A stretch of DNA of 64,000 nt from Aurelia coerulea (Eukaryota > Cnidaria > Scyphozoa > Semaeostomeae > Ulmaridae), in the NCBI GenBank assembly GCA_039566865.1, contig CM076944.1:15770501-15834500 (forward strand). The letters run 5' to 3'. This document shows, one piece after another, positions 32,751-44,345 of this stretch. The position numbers were made by a program, and so were the translations under genes. The notes beneath the pieces were generated by a model. The model made no database searches. It was not told where the DNA came from and worked only from the letters and a program-made list of their open reading frames with translations. The stretch's first letter is position 1. Each line of letters starts with the position of its first letter.

Positions 32751-33666
32751 ATTGAAAGTACAAGATCTGCTATTCATTCTAATTTGCAAGCTTCTCTCTC
32801 TCTTCATCGGTTTACACGCATGCGTGCGTCCGTGTTAGCCATCAGACTTCTCCACTGTTCTCTGTTGGTCGTCGTTCTTCTGAATACATTTCTGCTCTGC
32901 TCAGTCCATTTCTCCATGTCACTTAGCCACGATATCTGTGGCCTTCCTTGCTTCCTTTGCCCGTTGTCGTTTCCTTCAATAATTAACTTTTCCAAGCTGC
33001 CTTCCTTCCTTATCATGTGCCCAAACAGTCTCATCTTTCTTTTCATGATGTTTTTACGTAGCTGGAGTTGTCTTTTACATTTCTGTAGCACACACGCGTT
33101 TGCTTTCTTTTCACGCCAAAAATATTCTCAAAATTCTTCTATAGGCCCAAATTTCAAAAGCATCTATTTTTTCATCATTTTTTCTTCAAAGCCCAAGATT
33201 CACTTCCATAGCTCATAACAGGAAACACAATTGTGTCAATCAATCTTAACTTTAGTCTTGTACTCACGGCTTTGCTCTTCCAGATTTTTTCCATTTTCAT
33301 TGTAGCGCCCTTTGCCATTCCTATTCTTCGTTTAATCTCTTCAGTGCTGTCTCCTTTGAAATTAATGGTTCATCCTAAATAAACAAAACTGCTTACTTCC
33401 TCCAACTCATCATCGTCTAACTTAAAACCTTCTCTTGTTTCTCTGTTTTCATCTACCACCATAATCTTTGTCTTTTTTGCATTCAACAACAACTCTATCT
33501 CTTCATTTTCTCTCTTTAAATCGCTTAACAGCTTTAACAATTCTTCTTTGCTGTTACATATCACAACCGTGTCATATGCAAATCTTAGATTTGTTATCTT
33601 TTCGCCTCCAATCGTTATTCCACCTTCAAAACCTTCCAATGTTTTCCTCATGATATTTTCGGCATA

Positions 33667-34278
33667 CCGGGTGAGCCATAAAAAAGTTCCCACTTTTGAA
33701 AATTCATAGCATCAAGAGTACTTCACAGATTTAAATGATTCAAATTCTAATTGAAAGCCGAAAGATCAAAGTAGTTTTGTGATTTTTCTCGCTGTCTTTC
33801 GAGCACTAGAAATGCAGGTAAATTCAACTTTACAAAAATTTCATGGTTGCAAAATGACTAAAAAAGGGCTTAAAACATTGATCAAATCATAAGGCACTCC
33901 TCACACACAACAATAAAGAAAATGAGAGATATCCTCTGCACATTTATTGCCATGGGATTTAAAATCTTTAGTATTTGTTTGAAAATCAATGTATTATAAC
34001 ACATGAGAGAGATGAAATGCCCATTGCGTATTGTTCTGCGCGAGGAGAGTATTAACGATTTGATCAATGTTTTAGGCCCTTTTTCAGTCATTCTGTAACC
34101 ATGAAATTTTTATAAAGTTGAATTTACTTATACTTCTAGTGCTGGTAAGACGGCGAGAGAAATCACAAAAATATTTCGATTTTTCGTCTTTTAACTAGGA
34201 TTTGAATCCTTCAAATCTGTGAAGTACTCTTGGTGCTGTGAATTTTCAGGAGTGGGAACTTTTTTCTGGCTCACCCGG
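33667..34278. mobile_element. 612-bp MITE with CCGGGTGAGCC ends, TA target
   Basis: Left CCGGGTGAGCCATAAAAAAG and right (reverse complement) CCGGGTGAGCCAGAAAAAAG; the inverted repeat extends about 84 bp with few mismatches, through AGAGTACTTCACAGATTT. TA flanks are 33665-33666 and 34279-34280. On the minus strand, excision rejoins SLCNI to YAENIM, in frame. The ends resemble those of the 5767-6401 element but the interiors differ. Confidence 0.9.
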
Positions 34279-35194
34279 TATATGTTACACAAGGATTGTG
34301 ACATTATGCAGCCTTGTCTCACCCCTCTCTTCATGTTGAACCATTCTGAATTAACATAGGTAGCTCTGACTGGAGATTCCTGATCCTTGTATAATTTAGC
34401 AATAAGAGTTATTAGATGCGCAGGAAAACCCATTTCCTGCATTGTCTTCAACAACTTTATGTGATTTACATAGTCAAATGCCTTTGCATAATCTATGAAG
34501 CACATGTAAAGAAGTTTTTTGTGATTTCCACACTGTTCTATGATGTTTCAGATCCTGACTATCTGCTCACGTGTTCCCTTCCCCTCGTTAAAACCACCTT
34601 GCTCTTCGGCTATCTCAAATTTATAATTTGGTCTAATTTTTAATGTTATCACTTTCAAAAGTATCTTGCCAGCATGGTTGATCAAGCTAATCGTTCGATG
34701 ATTTGCATATTCCTTCAGATTTCCTTTCTTCGGCTATGGATAAATACTGCTCTGCACCGATCCATTGGCCACTCTCCACTTTTCCAGATTTTTGTACATA
34801 AGCTCCACGTTATGTCAATGCTAAATTCACCTAATTCTTTCCACAATTCAATTGGAATGTCATCTGCACCTGGTGCTTTTCCTTTCTTCAAAACTTTCAT
34901 TGCTTCCTCGATCTCTGATCTTAGAGGCGTTGATTCTATCTAATCCAGATTCAGGTCAATTTTAGCTTCTTGTTGGTCAGTTTTGTCGTATAATTTACTG
35001 CAGTATTCTCTCCATGGATCTTTAATTGCTTCTGCTTCTGTGAGCGTGTTGCCGTTCCTGTCGTTGATAACATCTAATTTTGTTGTCCCTTTCCCAGTGA
35101 TCTCTTTTAGTACCTTATAGACTTTCTTTGGATCACAGTTCGCTTGTTCTAATTCTTGACACTTTCCCTCTAGATCTTCCTTTATTGTCTTTAA

Positions 35195-36065
35195 GGTTAC
35201 GGTAAACGCTTGTGTAGGTCAAAAATGTCGATTTTCAGATTTCCTCAAATCTCAACAGCCCAACTTTTGAGAAACACAAAGATAGCATCTCTGGAAAGGA
35301 ACTACAATTTTTCACACAAAGTTTTCCGATGTGGCTCAACTGTTAATCCTAGTTTTTGACCTATTAAGCCGCTCGCATGCTTGAAAACAAATATGAAACC
35401 ACATTATTTGTATCAATCCCTTTGTTTAAATGGGTGAATTGCTTTTAAAGCCTAAATGGCTTGACCCGGACTACGATGTGGCTTACGTGTTCCAGATGTG
35501 TACATTGCGAGTGCCATGGCTAAAATCCTGTTTTCTCACGACTCACAGATCCATGCGGTACAGGTACGAAAAAACTATTTTGTACTCTTTGAAAAAATCG
35601 AATGGCTCGAAATTTGCACAAGGCCAGGGCAGACTTGCCGCTAGCAAAAGGTGTCCCAAAATCTGTGTATGTCCTCTGGTCCGTCTTTTATAGCCAAAGA
35701 CAACTGTGGGAGGGCACAAATATTATTTGCCCAATTCTCGAAAGCGGATAGTTTTGAGGGAAGGAAGAATTAAAAAAATCCCAGACACTGTTTGGAAGCT
35801 TAGAATCTGCACATCCTGCTGATATAAGTCAGAGTTTGGTACATCAAACGCAAGGGTACAAAATAGCTTTTGAAGGTGGTACACTCTTTTAAGCAATACA
35901 TTTGCCTGGACAACGTAATTTTACAATATTTCCCAAATATTTTGCTATGACTAGAATCCCCACATTGTTGTGCATCGAATGATGTAAGTTTAACTATGTT
36001 CCATTGATAGTTTGGCTTTTTGGGAGAGAAAACCAAATCTCGTGTTACAAACGTTTACCGTAACC
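35195..36065. mobile_element. 871-bp DNA transposon with TTAA target (piggyBac/Kolobok type)
   Basis: The ends are GGTTACGGTAAACGCTTGT and, reverse-complemented at the right, GGTTACGGTAAACGTTTGT. TTAA flanks lie at 35191-35194 and 36066-36069. TTAA duplications are made by piggyBac and Kolobok transposases; neither is encoded here. Removal restores the linker frame of RTE-like element 2. Confidence 0.85.
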
Positions 36066-36250
36066 TTAATCGATTTTTTCTAACTTTTTATTCAACTGTC
36101 TCCATCCCTGATCTTTGCCTTCTACTTTAGCTGCTTTTTTCACTCGTTATTGACATTATTTACTGAGAAATCTATTTTTGTTTTACATGTTTTGTTTCTT
36201 TGCAGCCCTATCTACGGTTTCCTTCATCAATGCAACAGAACCATAAACCT

Positions 36251-37096
36251 ATTTTGCACTTCTACCGTGTAACTTTCTGGAATCTCTTGGAGATCATATC
36301 ATATCGTATTGAGCATACAGCTCAAATCCTTATTGGGTGCTGAAGCACGCGGACATCATCCAATTTCACGGTGCTCAGCCAATCGAATCGCCGCTTTCTA
36401 ACCCCCCGATATCAAATTGGTCGTTGGAAGGGAATTCTTGAGTACCCTCACGAAAATTGAAATGGCTACTAAGTTACAATAATTACATGTAATTATTTTT
36501 TGAAAAATCGGTAGAAGAGATGCCCCTTTGCAGTTTGTAGCGTGCGTGGACAAATATCTCATTTGGAGCCGAAATTGTATTCACTTTCCGGTCGACGAAT
36601 ATTGACCTTCGAACTAACCCAAACACTTTCCCTTCTTTTATATTAAAAGGCGATTGATAAAATTCGCTACAAATAAGATATAAGGATAAAATCTTAGCAA
36701 TTATGGATAATTTGTTTCGTTCCGTCTTTCTCTGCCCTAAGAACTAATACAAAGTAAAAACACTTTGCACTCCTTCTTTTATATATGAAAATCTTTTTGG
36801 CTGCTTGGTAATTTGATGAATAGATTTTACACAAAACAGCAAAGCAAGAAACAGTTTTGAAAGCAGCTTTGTCGTATCTATTCTTGAATCAATCCAATCA
36901 AACAAAAGGAACAAAGCTTTAAACGTTTAGCGCAGAAAACAAATTGCATTTTCAGATGTATCTTGATGTTTGCTACTAAAAACTGGCAAGCTAGAGGAGA
37001 AAGATAATCAGCCACAAGAGATCTCAAGATACTCACTGCACAAAAAGGCCCCAAGTTGGCTGCTTGCATTTACATGCGGAAGAACTTGGCAAGACG
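36251..37096. other. Unassigned intronic sequence
   Basis: AT-rich; no repeat or coding signal recognised. Confidence 0.3.
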
Positions 37097-37709
37097 GAAT
37101 TTGTCATCGGCAAATGAACAGGAGGATCCTCTTTCTTCTCTTTCTTTTTTGGTTTCTCGTTTTAAATGCTTTGTATTGATCGAAATGAATCACTCATCTG
37201 AGCATTTCTGCAGGATTTCTCAATTAGACCAAGTTCATTCTTATTATAACATCTAAATTCAGAACCTACATCTGTTCCTTGTGTTCTATTCTATCAAAAG
37301 TACATGTTCTGTGTGTAGCGTGACTTTAAACTAAGAGCACCGCTTCGTTCGAGGAAAATACTTTTAAGCATTCGTAGTACACCACTTTTAGAATAATTCC
37401 ACGTTTCTGAGCATGCGCAGTAGCAATTTATCCATGACCAGGGCTTTTTTGTCTCGAATAATTTAGTTCTTCAAATAACTCCATTCTGATGCTAACCTGC
37501 GTTGAAAATCGTGAGATTTGCTCACATAAAGCCCGTTTATGGGATGTTTTACCATTGAATTAACGCCAAAACGGGTCCATCTTTCGACGCAATTTCCAGA
37601 AAACTTACCACGCGCCCAGACGTCCACCCTTGTCTTCTGACTTGCCTAATGATGCAGTTAACGATTACGAAGAGTGAATTCCGGGCACAAAAAAATGTCT
37701 ACAGGATCG
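37097..37709. repeat. Right arm of the 0.6-kb inverted repeat pair
   Basis: Reverse complement of 25250-25893 with scattered differences. The frame that is open in the left arm is broken here by small deletions near 37580 and 37640 and a stop near 37675. Confidence 0.75.
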
Positions 37710-37843
37710 ACTGGATGATTACAAAGTCCATCCTGAGCTAAGCAAGCATAAGAAAATCTGAAAATTGATTTTTTCATAACCCCAAATGATCGTTGATGCT
37801 GTTTTTAGCTACAGTCAGAGAGATGAGTGTTGCTGCTAAAGTC

Positions 37844-39511
37844 CAGAAGCGCCGGGAGGGGGGGGGCAAGGGGGGGCGGTCGCCCCCCAAATATTCTCCA
37901 GGACCACTTTTCTAATTCGTCTAATTCCGGTGTAAAATTATTGGGGGGGGGGGGGTAAGGCCGATGATCTTTGGCAATTATAATGTGAGTATCGGTTTGT
38001 ACAATCTTGCTGTATTATTACATTTTCCAACGATCTGTAGGGCACTGACTCAGAATTTTTTTTCTGGTCGCGAAGGCCCTAGACCCCCGTTTTATGTGCC
38101 CTCCGAACTTGCACATCTCAACAACATAGCTTGTGAAAGATCCAAGTCAACATCTTTTTCACAAACCAAATGAGGAGAAAGTAGTTCTGTATAGGATGGG
38201 TAGTAGGGTAAGATTCTTTCGGAGAAATGATGGAAAGTGAATGGTAGAGTCGTTCTAAGCCAATGTATAGGTTGGATTTTTGAAAAATTTCCGAGACAAA
38301 CTATCACAGAACTGTCAAAATTTCCATTTTGAGGCCAGGCAAATTGGATTGTTAGAACGGTTCTGGGACAAATTATAGTGTGTTTGGGCAAAAATTTTTC
38401 TGTGGTGGTAATTCATAAAAATACTGTTACCTAATTATGAAAGTTTTCAATTGGGCACTGGTAAAGATGGGATGCATTCTGAACCAAAGAATATCATATT
38501 TTTACAAAAATAGTTTCGAGGGGATGCTAATTTAAACAACTGTTACGAAATGATCAACAATTCTATTTCACCACCAGGTAACATGTGATCGGTAGAAGTG
38601 TTCTAAGCCAAAGTAAAGGGCGTGTCCCCGAAAATTTTCCTGGGGGCTTTGCCCCCAGACCCCCTCATCCAGTGGCGGATTTGACGTGAGTGCCATGAGT
38701 TTGGGAACTTAGTCAAGATTTCATAGATAGATTTGTCTCTGAGAATAGAATTACGATAATTATGAAATGAGATCCGCGATGAAAATAACAAACGATTTCA
38801 AAATCTGTTCAATTGCGCTTATATAAGGGGCTACAAACTAGGCCCCTTATATGTGTCAATAAGGCAAAATTTGGCTGGCTGAAGGAGAAACATTTGAGGT
38901 AAACTTAGGCCTTATGATCAGACAAAGGTCCAAAATTGGTTTCGTGGGATGCTTCTCATTTCAAATTTTATCAGTTATTAATAAGTTAAGAAAAATTTGA
39001 CAGCATTTTAAGGCAATCTAAAGGACGTGGCTGCAAAAATTTTTTCGTGGGAGTACCCCCGCACCCCCTAGCTTCGCTCACCTTCGATCTCATCATGGGA
39101 ACGCATTAAAATATCCGGCTAGATCCGCCCCTGAATATATACTGAACTGGAAGCTTCTGCTGGTCCCGATGCCCTCTTTTTCACAAACCATATACTTCAG
39201 ATTTCTGAATCTGAGAGAACTTGACATCCCTTCGATAATTCCATTACGGAGTGACGTTTTAGATTCGTTGCGGAAATTTTTGGAAATTCGAAGTTCGTCG
39301 TTCGGTCGCCGGTAGGACGTCATTTTCTAACTGTGGTACCCTACTTGTGTTATTTCAACAGACTCATTTATCTTTATGTCAACTTAAAAAGGGGTGTTGG
39401 CCGCATTTACAGCCAAAGTAGAGGGCGTGGTCCAAGAAAATTTTTCTGGGGCTCCGCCCCAGACCCCGTTATCTTTCGCCCCCCCAATAAAAAATCCTGG
39501 CGGCGCCACTG
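37844..39511. mobile_element. hAT-type non-autonomous element, 8-bp target duplication
   Basis: An identical 8-bp duplication CTAAAGTC lies at 37836-37843 and 39512-39519. The tips are CAGAAGCGCC and (right, reverse complement) CAGTGGCGCC, the CAG..GGCG type of hAT elements. G/C-runs lie next to both tips. Inside, the module AAATTTTTCTGGGG...CCCCAGACCCC recurs at about 38625, 39030 and 39440, and hAT-like tips CAGTGGCGGAT (38670) and CTAGATCCGCCCCTG (39119-39133) suggest a nested relative. No transposase. A minus-strand frame at 39323 (MTSYRRPNDELRISKN) may be a captured fragment but is unmatched. Confidence 0.8.
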
Positions 39512-39519
39512 CTAAAGTC

Positions 39520-40645
39520 ACCTTCAATAGAAAATCAAGCGCCTTGTATGTCTCAAATTAGATGTCATGTGAGATTTACGATAATGCAAAATTACTTATG
39601 TTTATGCAGAACCCTGCAGAACGTTTCTATTCGCGGGCATCTAGTTTGAGACAAGCAGTCACGAAAATAACCTCTGTGCAGAATCATATGCATGAAGATG
39701 TTTTGGTTCAGTGTGAGCCTCCAAGGTTGAATTATTTGCATTATGAATACTATCAATAAGTGGCTAATGATGCGTTCGTTATAGAAAACGATTGTTGTAA
39801 CATCATTAAGCTGCCAATGAAGTCAAGAACGTGCCAATTCTGAGTAATTTTGTTGTTGTGCCAGGGTAAACATCATGGTGATTTATCCATCTTACGGTGT
39901 CAAATCTGTCTAACATGAAATAACCCGACGTCAAACTTTGTTATATGATCGCGGGAAACTTCTGTCTTGTATGCGCTTTCTGTGCGCTTTCTTTATTTCA
40001 GTGCTAATTAGGGGAGATAAAACGTTAATCAATTGTTTTAACGAGCGTGACGGACTTTCTTTCTTTCTTTCTCTCTTTGTTTCTGACTTTCTTTCTGACT
40101 GACCTGGAGCCCCCTTAAAAAATTACAAAGTTGGACTTTGTAATCAAAAACCATTTTGTAATATGTCTAATGGTTGTTTTTCTGTGAACTAACAAAGTTG
40201 CGAGAATCTTCAGTTTTGAATCCAATGTTTGATCAAGCTGCTTTTGAGAAACCACTCATTCCTATTAAAACGATTGAAAGTGATATAGTTGTCCAAAACA
40301 TTTAAGCTATGGCTCATTTGAAAGGAAATAGCTTCTTCTACTGGAAAGGAATTTAGAACAAGTTTAAGGAATTGAATATAATTTTTCAGAATATTAAGAT
40401 TATTTCATGAAAGACAACTTTGAATTATATATTTTTATTGATACATCTAAGATACGTTTTTAAAAAGTGCATAGTGTTGCACACTAAAGCCGATAGCTTT
40501 TCTTCTAAGTAGAACCATATTAGAATAGAAAAATCAATGAATTACAAGTGGGAAAATATGGATTATACGGTTTGCTGCAATTTTAAATAATCATGTCTGA
40601 TTTTCGTGACTGGGTTTGAAGATAACTACGTTTAACAAAATAACG
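39520..40645. other. Unassigned intronic sequence with a CTTT run
   Basis: A (CTTT)-rich tract lies at about 40056-40105. TTACAAAGTTGGACTTTGTAA near 40120 is a short palindrome-like word. No gene. Confidence 0.4.
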
Positions 40646-40654
40646 CGAATTTAC

Positions 40655-41165
40655 AACATAGGGCTCAAATCTTTCACATATTTAAACAGGTCGGTGCAAA
40701 ATTCTACTGCATTTTTCTTTGCATTGGATGGCTTGAAAGGAACTCATGTTACTTTGTTGTAAATCTGCCGTGGAAATTTTTTGATATCTTGATTTTTTTC
40801 AAAATGGCGGCAATTTGATTAGTTTGGAAAAAATTGACGGACAATTTTGAAAAACTTTAAATCATCGCAAATTCTAATTTGATAGAGAAAACATCATATA
40901 ACCTTCAAGAAAATCATAGTTTATGAAGGTCTACAATATGGTGGCAAGCAGAAATCTGTAGCTTTTCTAGTTTGGGACTTAGAAATTTGATGACACCATA
41001 GCCTCAAATTTGATAAATGCCGCCATATTGAAACTAATGAAGATATCAATAAATTGCCACGGCAGATTTACAGAAAAAAACCTAAGTTCCATCCAAGCAA
41101 TTTATTTCAAGGAAAACTGCGATATAATTCTAAACCGACCTTTTTAAAGATTTGAGCCCAATGTT
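40655..41165. mobile_element. 511-bp DNA transposon, second member of family N9 (9-bp duplication)
   Basis: Left AACATAGGGCTCAAATCTTT and right (reverse complement) AACATTGGGCTCAAATCTTT, inverted for about 140 bp. A perfect 9-bp duplication CGAATTTAC lies at 40646-40654 and 41166-41174. The interior phrases ATAGTTTATGAAGGTCTACA and TTAGAAATTTGATGAC match the element at 3448-3972. Non-coding. Confidence 0.88.
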
Positions 41166-41174
41166 CGAATTTAC

Positions 41175-42197
41175 TCTTTCTCCAATTTCTCGTCTTTATT
41201 CGAAAACTCTATAATTTACAGTGATCTCGTCGATGAGCCCGAATATGGCTCTCTCTAGCTCTAGTTCGCAAGTTTGTGTAACTGTTTGCTCTTTACCTTT
41301 AACTTTTAACTCGCTAAGTCGCTCAATCACTAGACTTCCAAATTGCTAAATCGTTAAATAAATGTTAGCCGTATCCGTTTATATAGGTTTCTGTGTGGCA
41401 GTTTCTAGATCTACTGTGTCACGCTTACTACTTAATATTTCTAAATTACTGAGCTATACGTGAGAACGCTCTCGAAAACTATTACGTCATCTATTGAAAC
41501 GAATTACACGAAAACGAGGCTAAATGGCCGAAGCGACAATTGCGATGTTCCAGAATGTGGATCTGGAAAGTTCCAAAGCTACCACTAATAATTACGCAGC
41601 GATAAATGTTGCATCAGCGTGTGAAATTCCTATTATCACAATCAGGAGGTATGGCCAACGAAATCTACTATCGATGGTTTTGGTAAGGAAAAGTCTTCAA
41701 CTACAATCAAGCATGCTTTCTAAATAACCAAGACTCTAATCATATGATCAAAATTGGATACTGCCAGTGAGACTAAATGCAGCAGATTTTGTCCATACGA
41801 CATGTCCAAAATTAATAATTGTTTTGTTTGCATTAAGCTAGCCTGTTATTAGGGAGAACCTTTCAAATGTTTCCAACCTAGAATTCTTGAAAGTACATCT
41901 ATAATTACGCTTGTGTCTAACGTTTTGAAGTAAAACATATCGAGATTAGGTCCCAGTTCCGAGAAACTGTTTTCAGCAATCGGTCTTTGTGCTCGGTGAG
42001 TCGTAAATTTGTTCCTTGTTACATGCGTAAAAACACGTATCACTTAATAACTAGTGTCACGACGAACAGTATCATTTTGACCTCGACGACGACTTCGTGA
42101 AAAACAACGCTGATGTGGTCTTAAGTTGACAAATCGATTAGTAATATAGTGACTATCCGGTTAAGTAAATAGACAAGTCCATGTTAGTGACAAAGTA
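41175..42197. other. Intronic sequence, weak exon-like stretch only
   Basis: At 41524 an ATG in good context opens MAEATIAMFQNVDLESSKAT and reaches a donor-like TTTTG|GTAAGG at 41683, on the strand opposite to the host gene. I regard it as unproven. The region near 41850-42197 may be the 3' untranslated part of PLE-3 on the minus strand. Confidence 0.25.
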
Positions 42198-43558
42198 GGG
42201 TAAGACGGGGTAAAGTGAACTATTTTGGAGGTTTTTCAAGGATATCCTAAAGATATTGTAGCTGAGGGCAAACCTCTTTATGTTGCTTTGACATTATGTC
42301 TTTGGGTCAGTTTATCCAGAAAAAATATTTTTCAAATCTTTTTCCATTGTCTCACAAGAGAGCTTTCTTTGGCGACCGCTCTGCCTAGTTCACTTTACCT
42401 CGGACCGGGGTAAAGTGAACTACTTAGCAATTGTTCGATAAAACCAAAATAATGCTGGTAATACCCGAAAACATGGTTTATTTTGCAACTCTAAGGAGTT
42501 CTTCGCATGCCAAAACGAAACAAACCCTGAAATTTCACAAGACTGATATCTAAAAAAAATTAAATTGTGACCTATGTTGAGAACGATCTTTGCAGATGAA
42601 ATATTAACCAAAAACTATTGTCTAAGTCACAAATTCGAGTCAGATTGCGAGACCTGAATACAAGTCGATGAACAATATTGGGAATATTCTTCGAAAATAC
42701 TCTATTGCATAGAAATACCAAATTACCACGAAGAGAAACAATATTTTCAAAGTAGCTCACTTTGCCCTGAAACATCCGCCCAGAAATAAAACCAAACATA
42801 GTTGTAAATCTATAAAAATTATCAATATTCTAATTTCACAGTGATGGCCATTTATCCTTTTCATGTCGATAGGTATGCTTGCTTCATCAAATCCCAACAA
42901 AATTCTTGGATCAGTGACCGCATTTTTGAATGAAGGTCAAACTTCGGCTGTCAAATGTTTGGAGGTTTTTCAGGGAGCTGGTGTCAGAATATATTTCTGT
43001 GTCAGCAGAGCGAAAAATTATCCTGCAAATTATGATTTTCTGAAGGCAGAATTATGAAACAAATGAGATTGAAAGGTCTTCTTCATCTGACTTCATGTTC
43101 ACATGAGAAAATGAAAAATCATGGGTAGTTCACTTTACCCCGGTCGAAGCAAAATATCGACTGGACGGTAGATCTTTTAAAATATTATGTTAGCGTACAA
43201 AAAAGTCTTTCTTGGCCCTTTCCTTTTGGAAAATGTAAACACATGGTATGTGCTTCAAATCGATCAAAACAATTTTAGAAATGAATTTCATCTAGGGGTC
43301 AAAAATTAAGACCAAAGATATGAGCCCACACCTAACAACCATGATTTCCCGAGGTTGTTTTTACTGCCTCGGGTAAAGGAATTTTTTGCAACAACAGGAA
43401 GAACTATTTTGCAAAAATGATTTCATTTTCTGTGAGCACATGTAATAAAGCAGTTGGCATAAATCATGTTTTATCATTGCATGTTTGCTTTTGGAGAGAA
43501 GCGCGAATGTTCTGAGTAGTTCACTTTACCCCGTAGTTCACTTTACCCCGTCTTACCC
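42198..43558. mobile_element. GGGTAAGACG-ended element, copy 1 (TA target)
   Basis: The tips are GGGTAAGACGGGGTAAAGTG on both strands and TA flanks lie at 42196-42197 and 43559-43560. The word GGGGTAAAGTGAACT occurs at both ends and again inside (near 42413, 43130 and 43517, both orientations), perhaps transposase binding sites. The element splits the 3' end of PLE-3 just after EFDLL. No intact transposase. Copy 2 at 62155 is in the opposite orientation. Confidence 0.8.
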
Positions 43559-43560
43559 TA

Positions 43561-44345
43561 ACAGATCAAACTCATTTCTAGCCTTCTCTAGGATTGTAAA
43601 ATCTTCCAAATTAACACAATGGCCTGTTTGTTTGACATGTTCCCTAATGGCCGAAGGTGATGACTTAATAGGCTGACCTTTTTTCCTATTCCTAAATGTT
43701 CCCTACTTCTAATTAGCAAGTGGCGAGATGTTTTACCTATATAACAGGCCTGGCAACCTGAACACGAGTACTTATATACAACATGGGAGCAAATATTCTT
43801 AGGAATGCGATCCTTAAAGGGGAAATAGTTTTCAATACGTCTACCTGAACGAAAAACAACACGAAATTCGACGCATGGGTAAGCCCTACGCAGTAAACTG
43901 GATATATTGCGTTTAAGTTGAAGGCTAATTTGGCCTAAGTAAGGCATATAAAAGCACAAGGGCATTTTCTGGACCGTGGTAGGCTTAAGTCTGGGATCAA
44001 ACTGGTTATTCAAAACCCCCTAACAAAACGGTCAACTAAATGTTTAGGATAACAATTATCGTGCAATACTTTCTTAATAAATAGTACTTGCTTATGAAAG
44101 CCAATATAAGTAGAGCATATATGAAGAGCACGATACAGTAAGACTGTAATAAGATTGGTTTTGTAGTTAATAGGAATCAAGCTGCTAAAGTCCGTATAAA
44201 GCCCAGTGAATGTTTTTTTACGAAACAAATTAGTAACAAAAGTTGAACCATCCCAAGTACAAAACCAAGACATCCAAAAAGGATAACGAGTTGTTTTCCT
44301 CCATGTCATACGTAAATCTTATATTCTGATGTTGTCCGTATCACT
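43561..44345 (-). pseudogene. PLE-3: Penelope-like RT C-terminus plus GIY-YIG endonuclease, truncated
   Basis: Minus strand from about 44345. It reads IRFTYDMEENNSLSFLDVLV (with a frame change), then TNLFRKKTFTGLYTDFSS (post-motif C region), YKTNLITVLLYRALHICS, a frameshift near 44012, then LKPTTVQKMPL and the endonuclease VVYKYSCSGCQACYIGKTSR with HLLIRSREHLG. It ends in EDFTILEKARNEFDLL at the DNA-transposon junction (43559). The GIY (VYKY), YIG (CYIG) and following Arg are recognisable. It belongs to a subfamily different from PLE-2. RT motifs A-C are missing, so it cannot function. Confidence 0.75.

Larger units (their letters stand above)
32804..36200 (-). pseudogene. RTE-like reverse transcriptase 2, catalytic box mutated
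   Basis: From high to low coordinates: linker (KVEGKDQGWRQLNKKLEK near 36130), [insertion], KTIKEDLEGKCQELEQANCD (35190-35130), LKKGKAPGADDIPIELWKEL (near 34880), motif A CFIDYAKAFDYVNH (near 34500), motif B GVRQGCIMSQSLCNI (near 34325), [insertion], YAENIMRKTLEGF, then motif C as RFAYDTVVI (near 33575), and the C-terminal MRLFGHMIRKEGSLEKLI with GRPQISWL (near 33030). The family motif C is normally a (Y/F)ADD box; here the first catalytic Asp is Tyr, so the polymerase would be dead even without the insertions. Several stops and frameshifts are present. Confidence 0.7.
32751..36250 (-). mobile_element. RTE-like retrotransposon 2 carrying two nested DNA transposons
   Basis: A minus-strand LINE remnant from about 36250 to 32751 with the RT and part of the linker upstream of it. 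It is interrupted by a TTAA-flanked element (35195-36065) and a TA-flanked MITE (33667-34278). Both insertions fall inside coding sequence, so they are younger than the LINE. Confidence 0.7.

Noticed and set aside
25250..37709. Flanking 0.6-kb repeats as LTRs of a retroelement
   Set aside because: They are inverted, not direct, and no gag-pol lies between them in the right layout.
38670..39133. Nested 464-bp hAT element with tips CAGTGGCGGAT and CTAGATCCGCCCCTG
   Set aside because: The 8-bp flanks (CCCTCATC and AATATATA) do not match, so I do not call it a separate insertion.
41524..41682. Exon-like stretch with donor GTAAGG
   Set aside because: Opposite strand to the host gene, inside its intron, no partner exon, unknown peptide; too weak to call as a gene.
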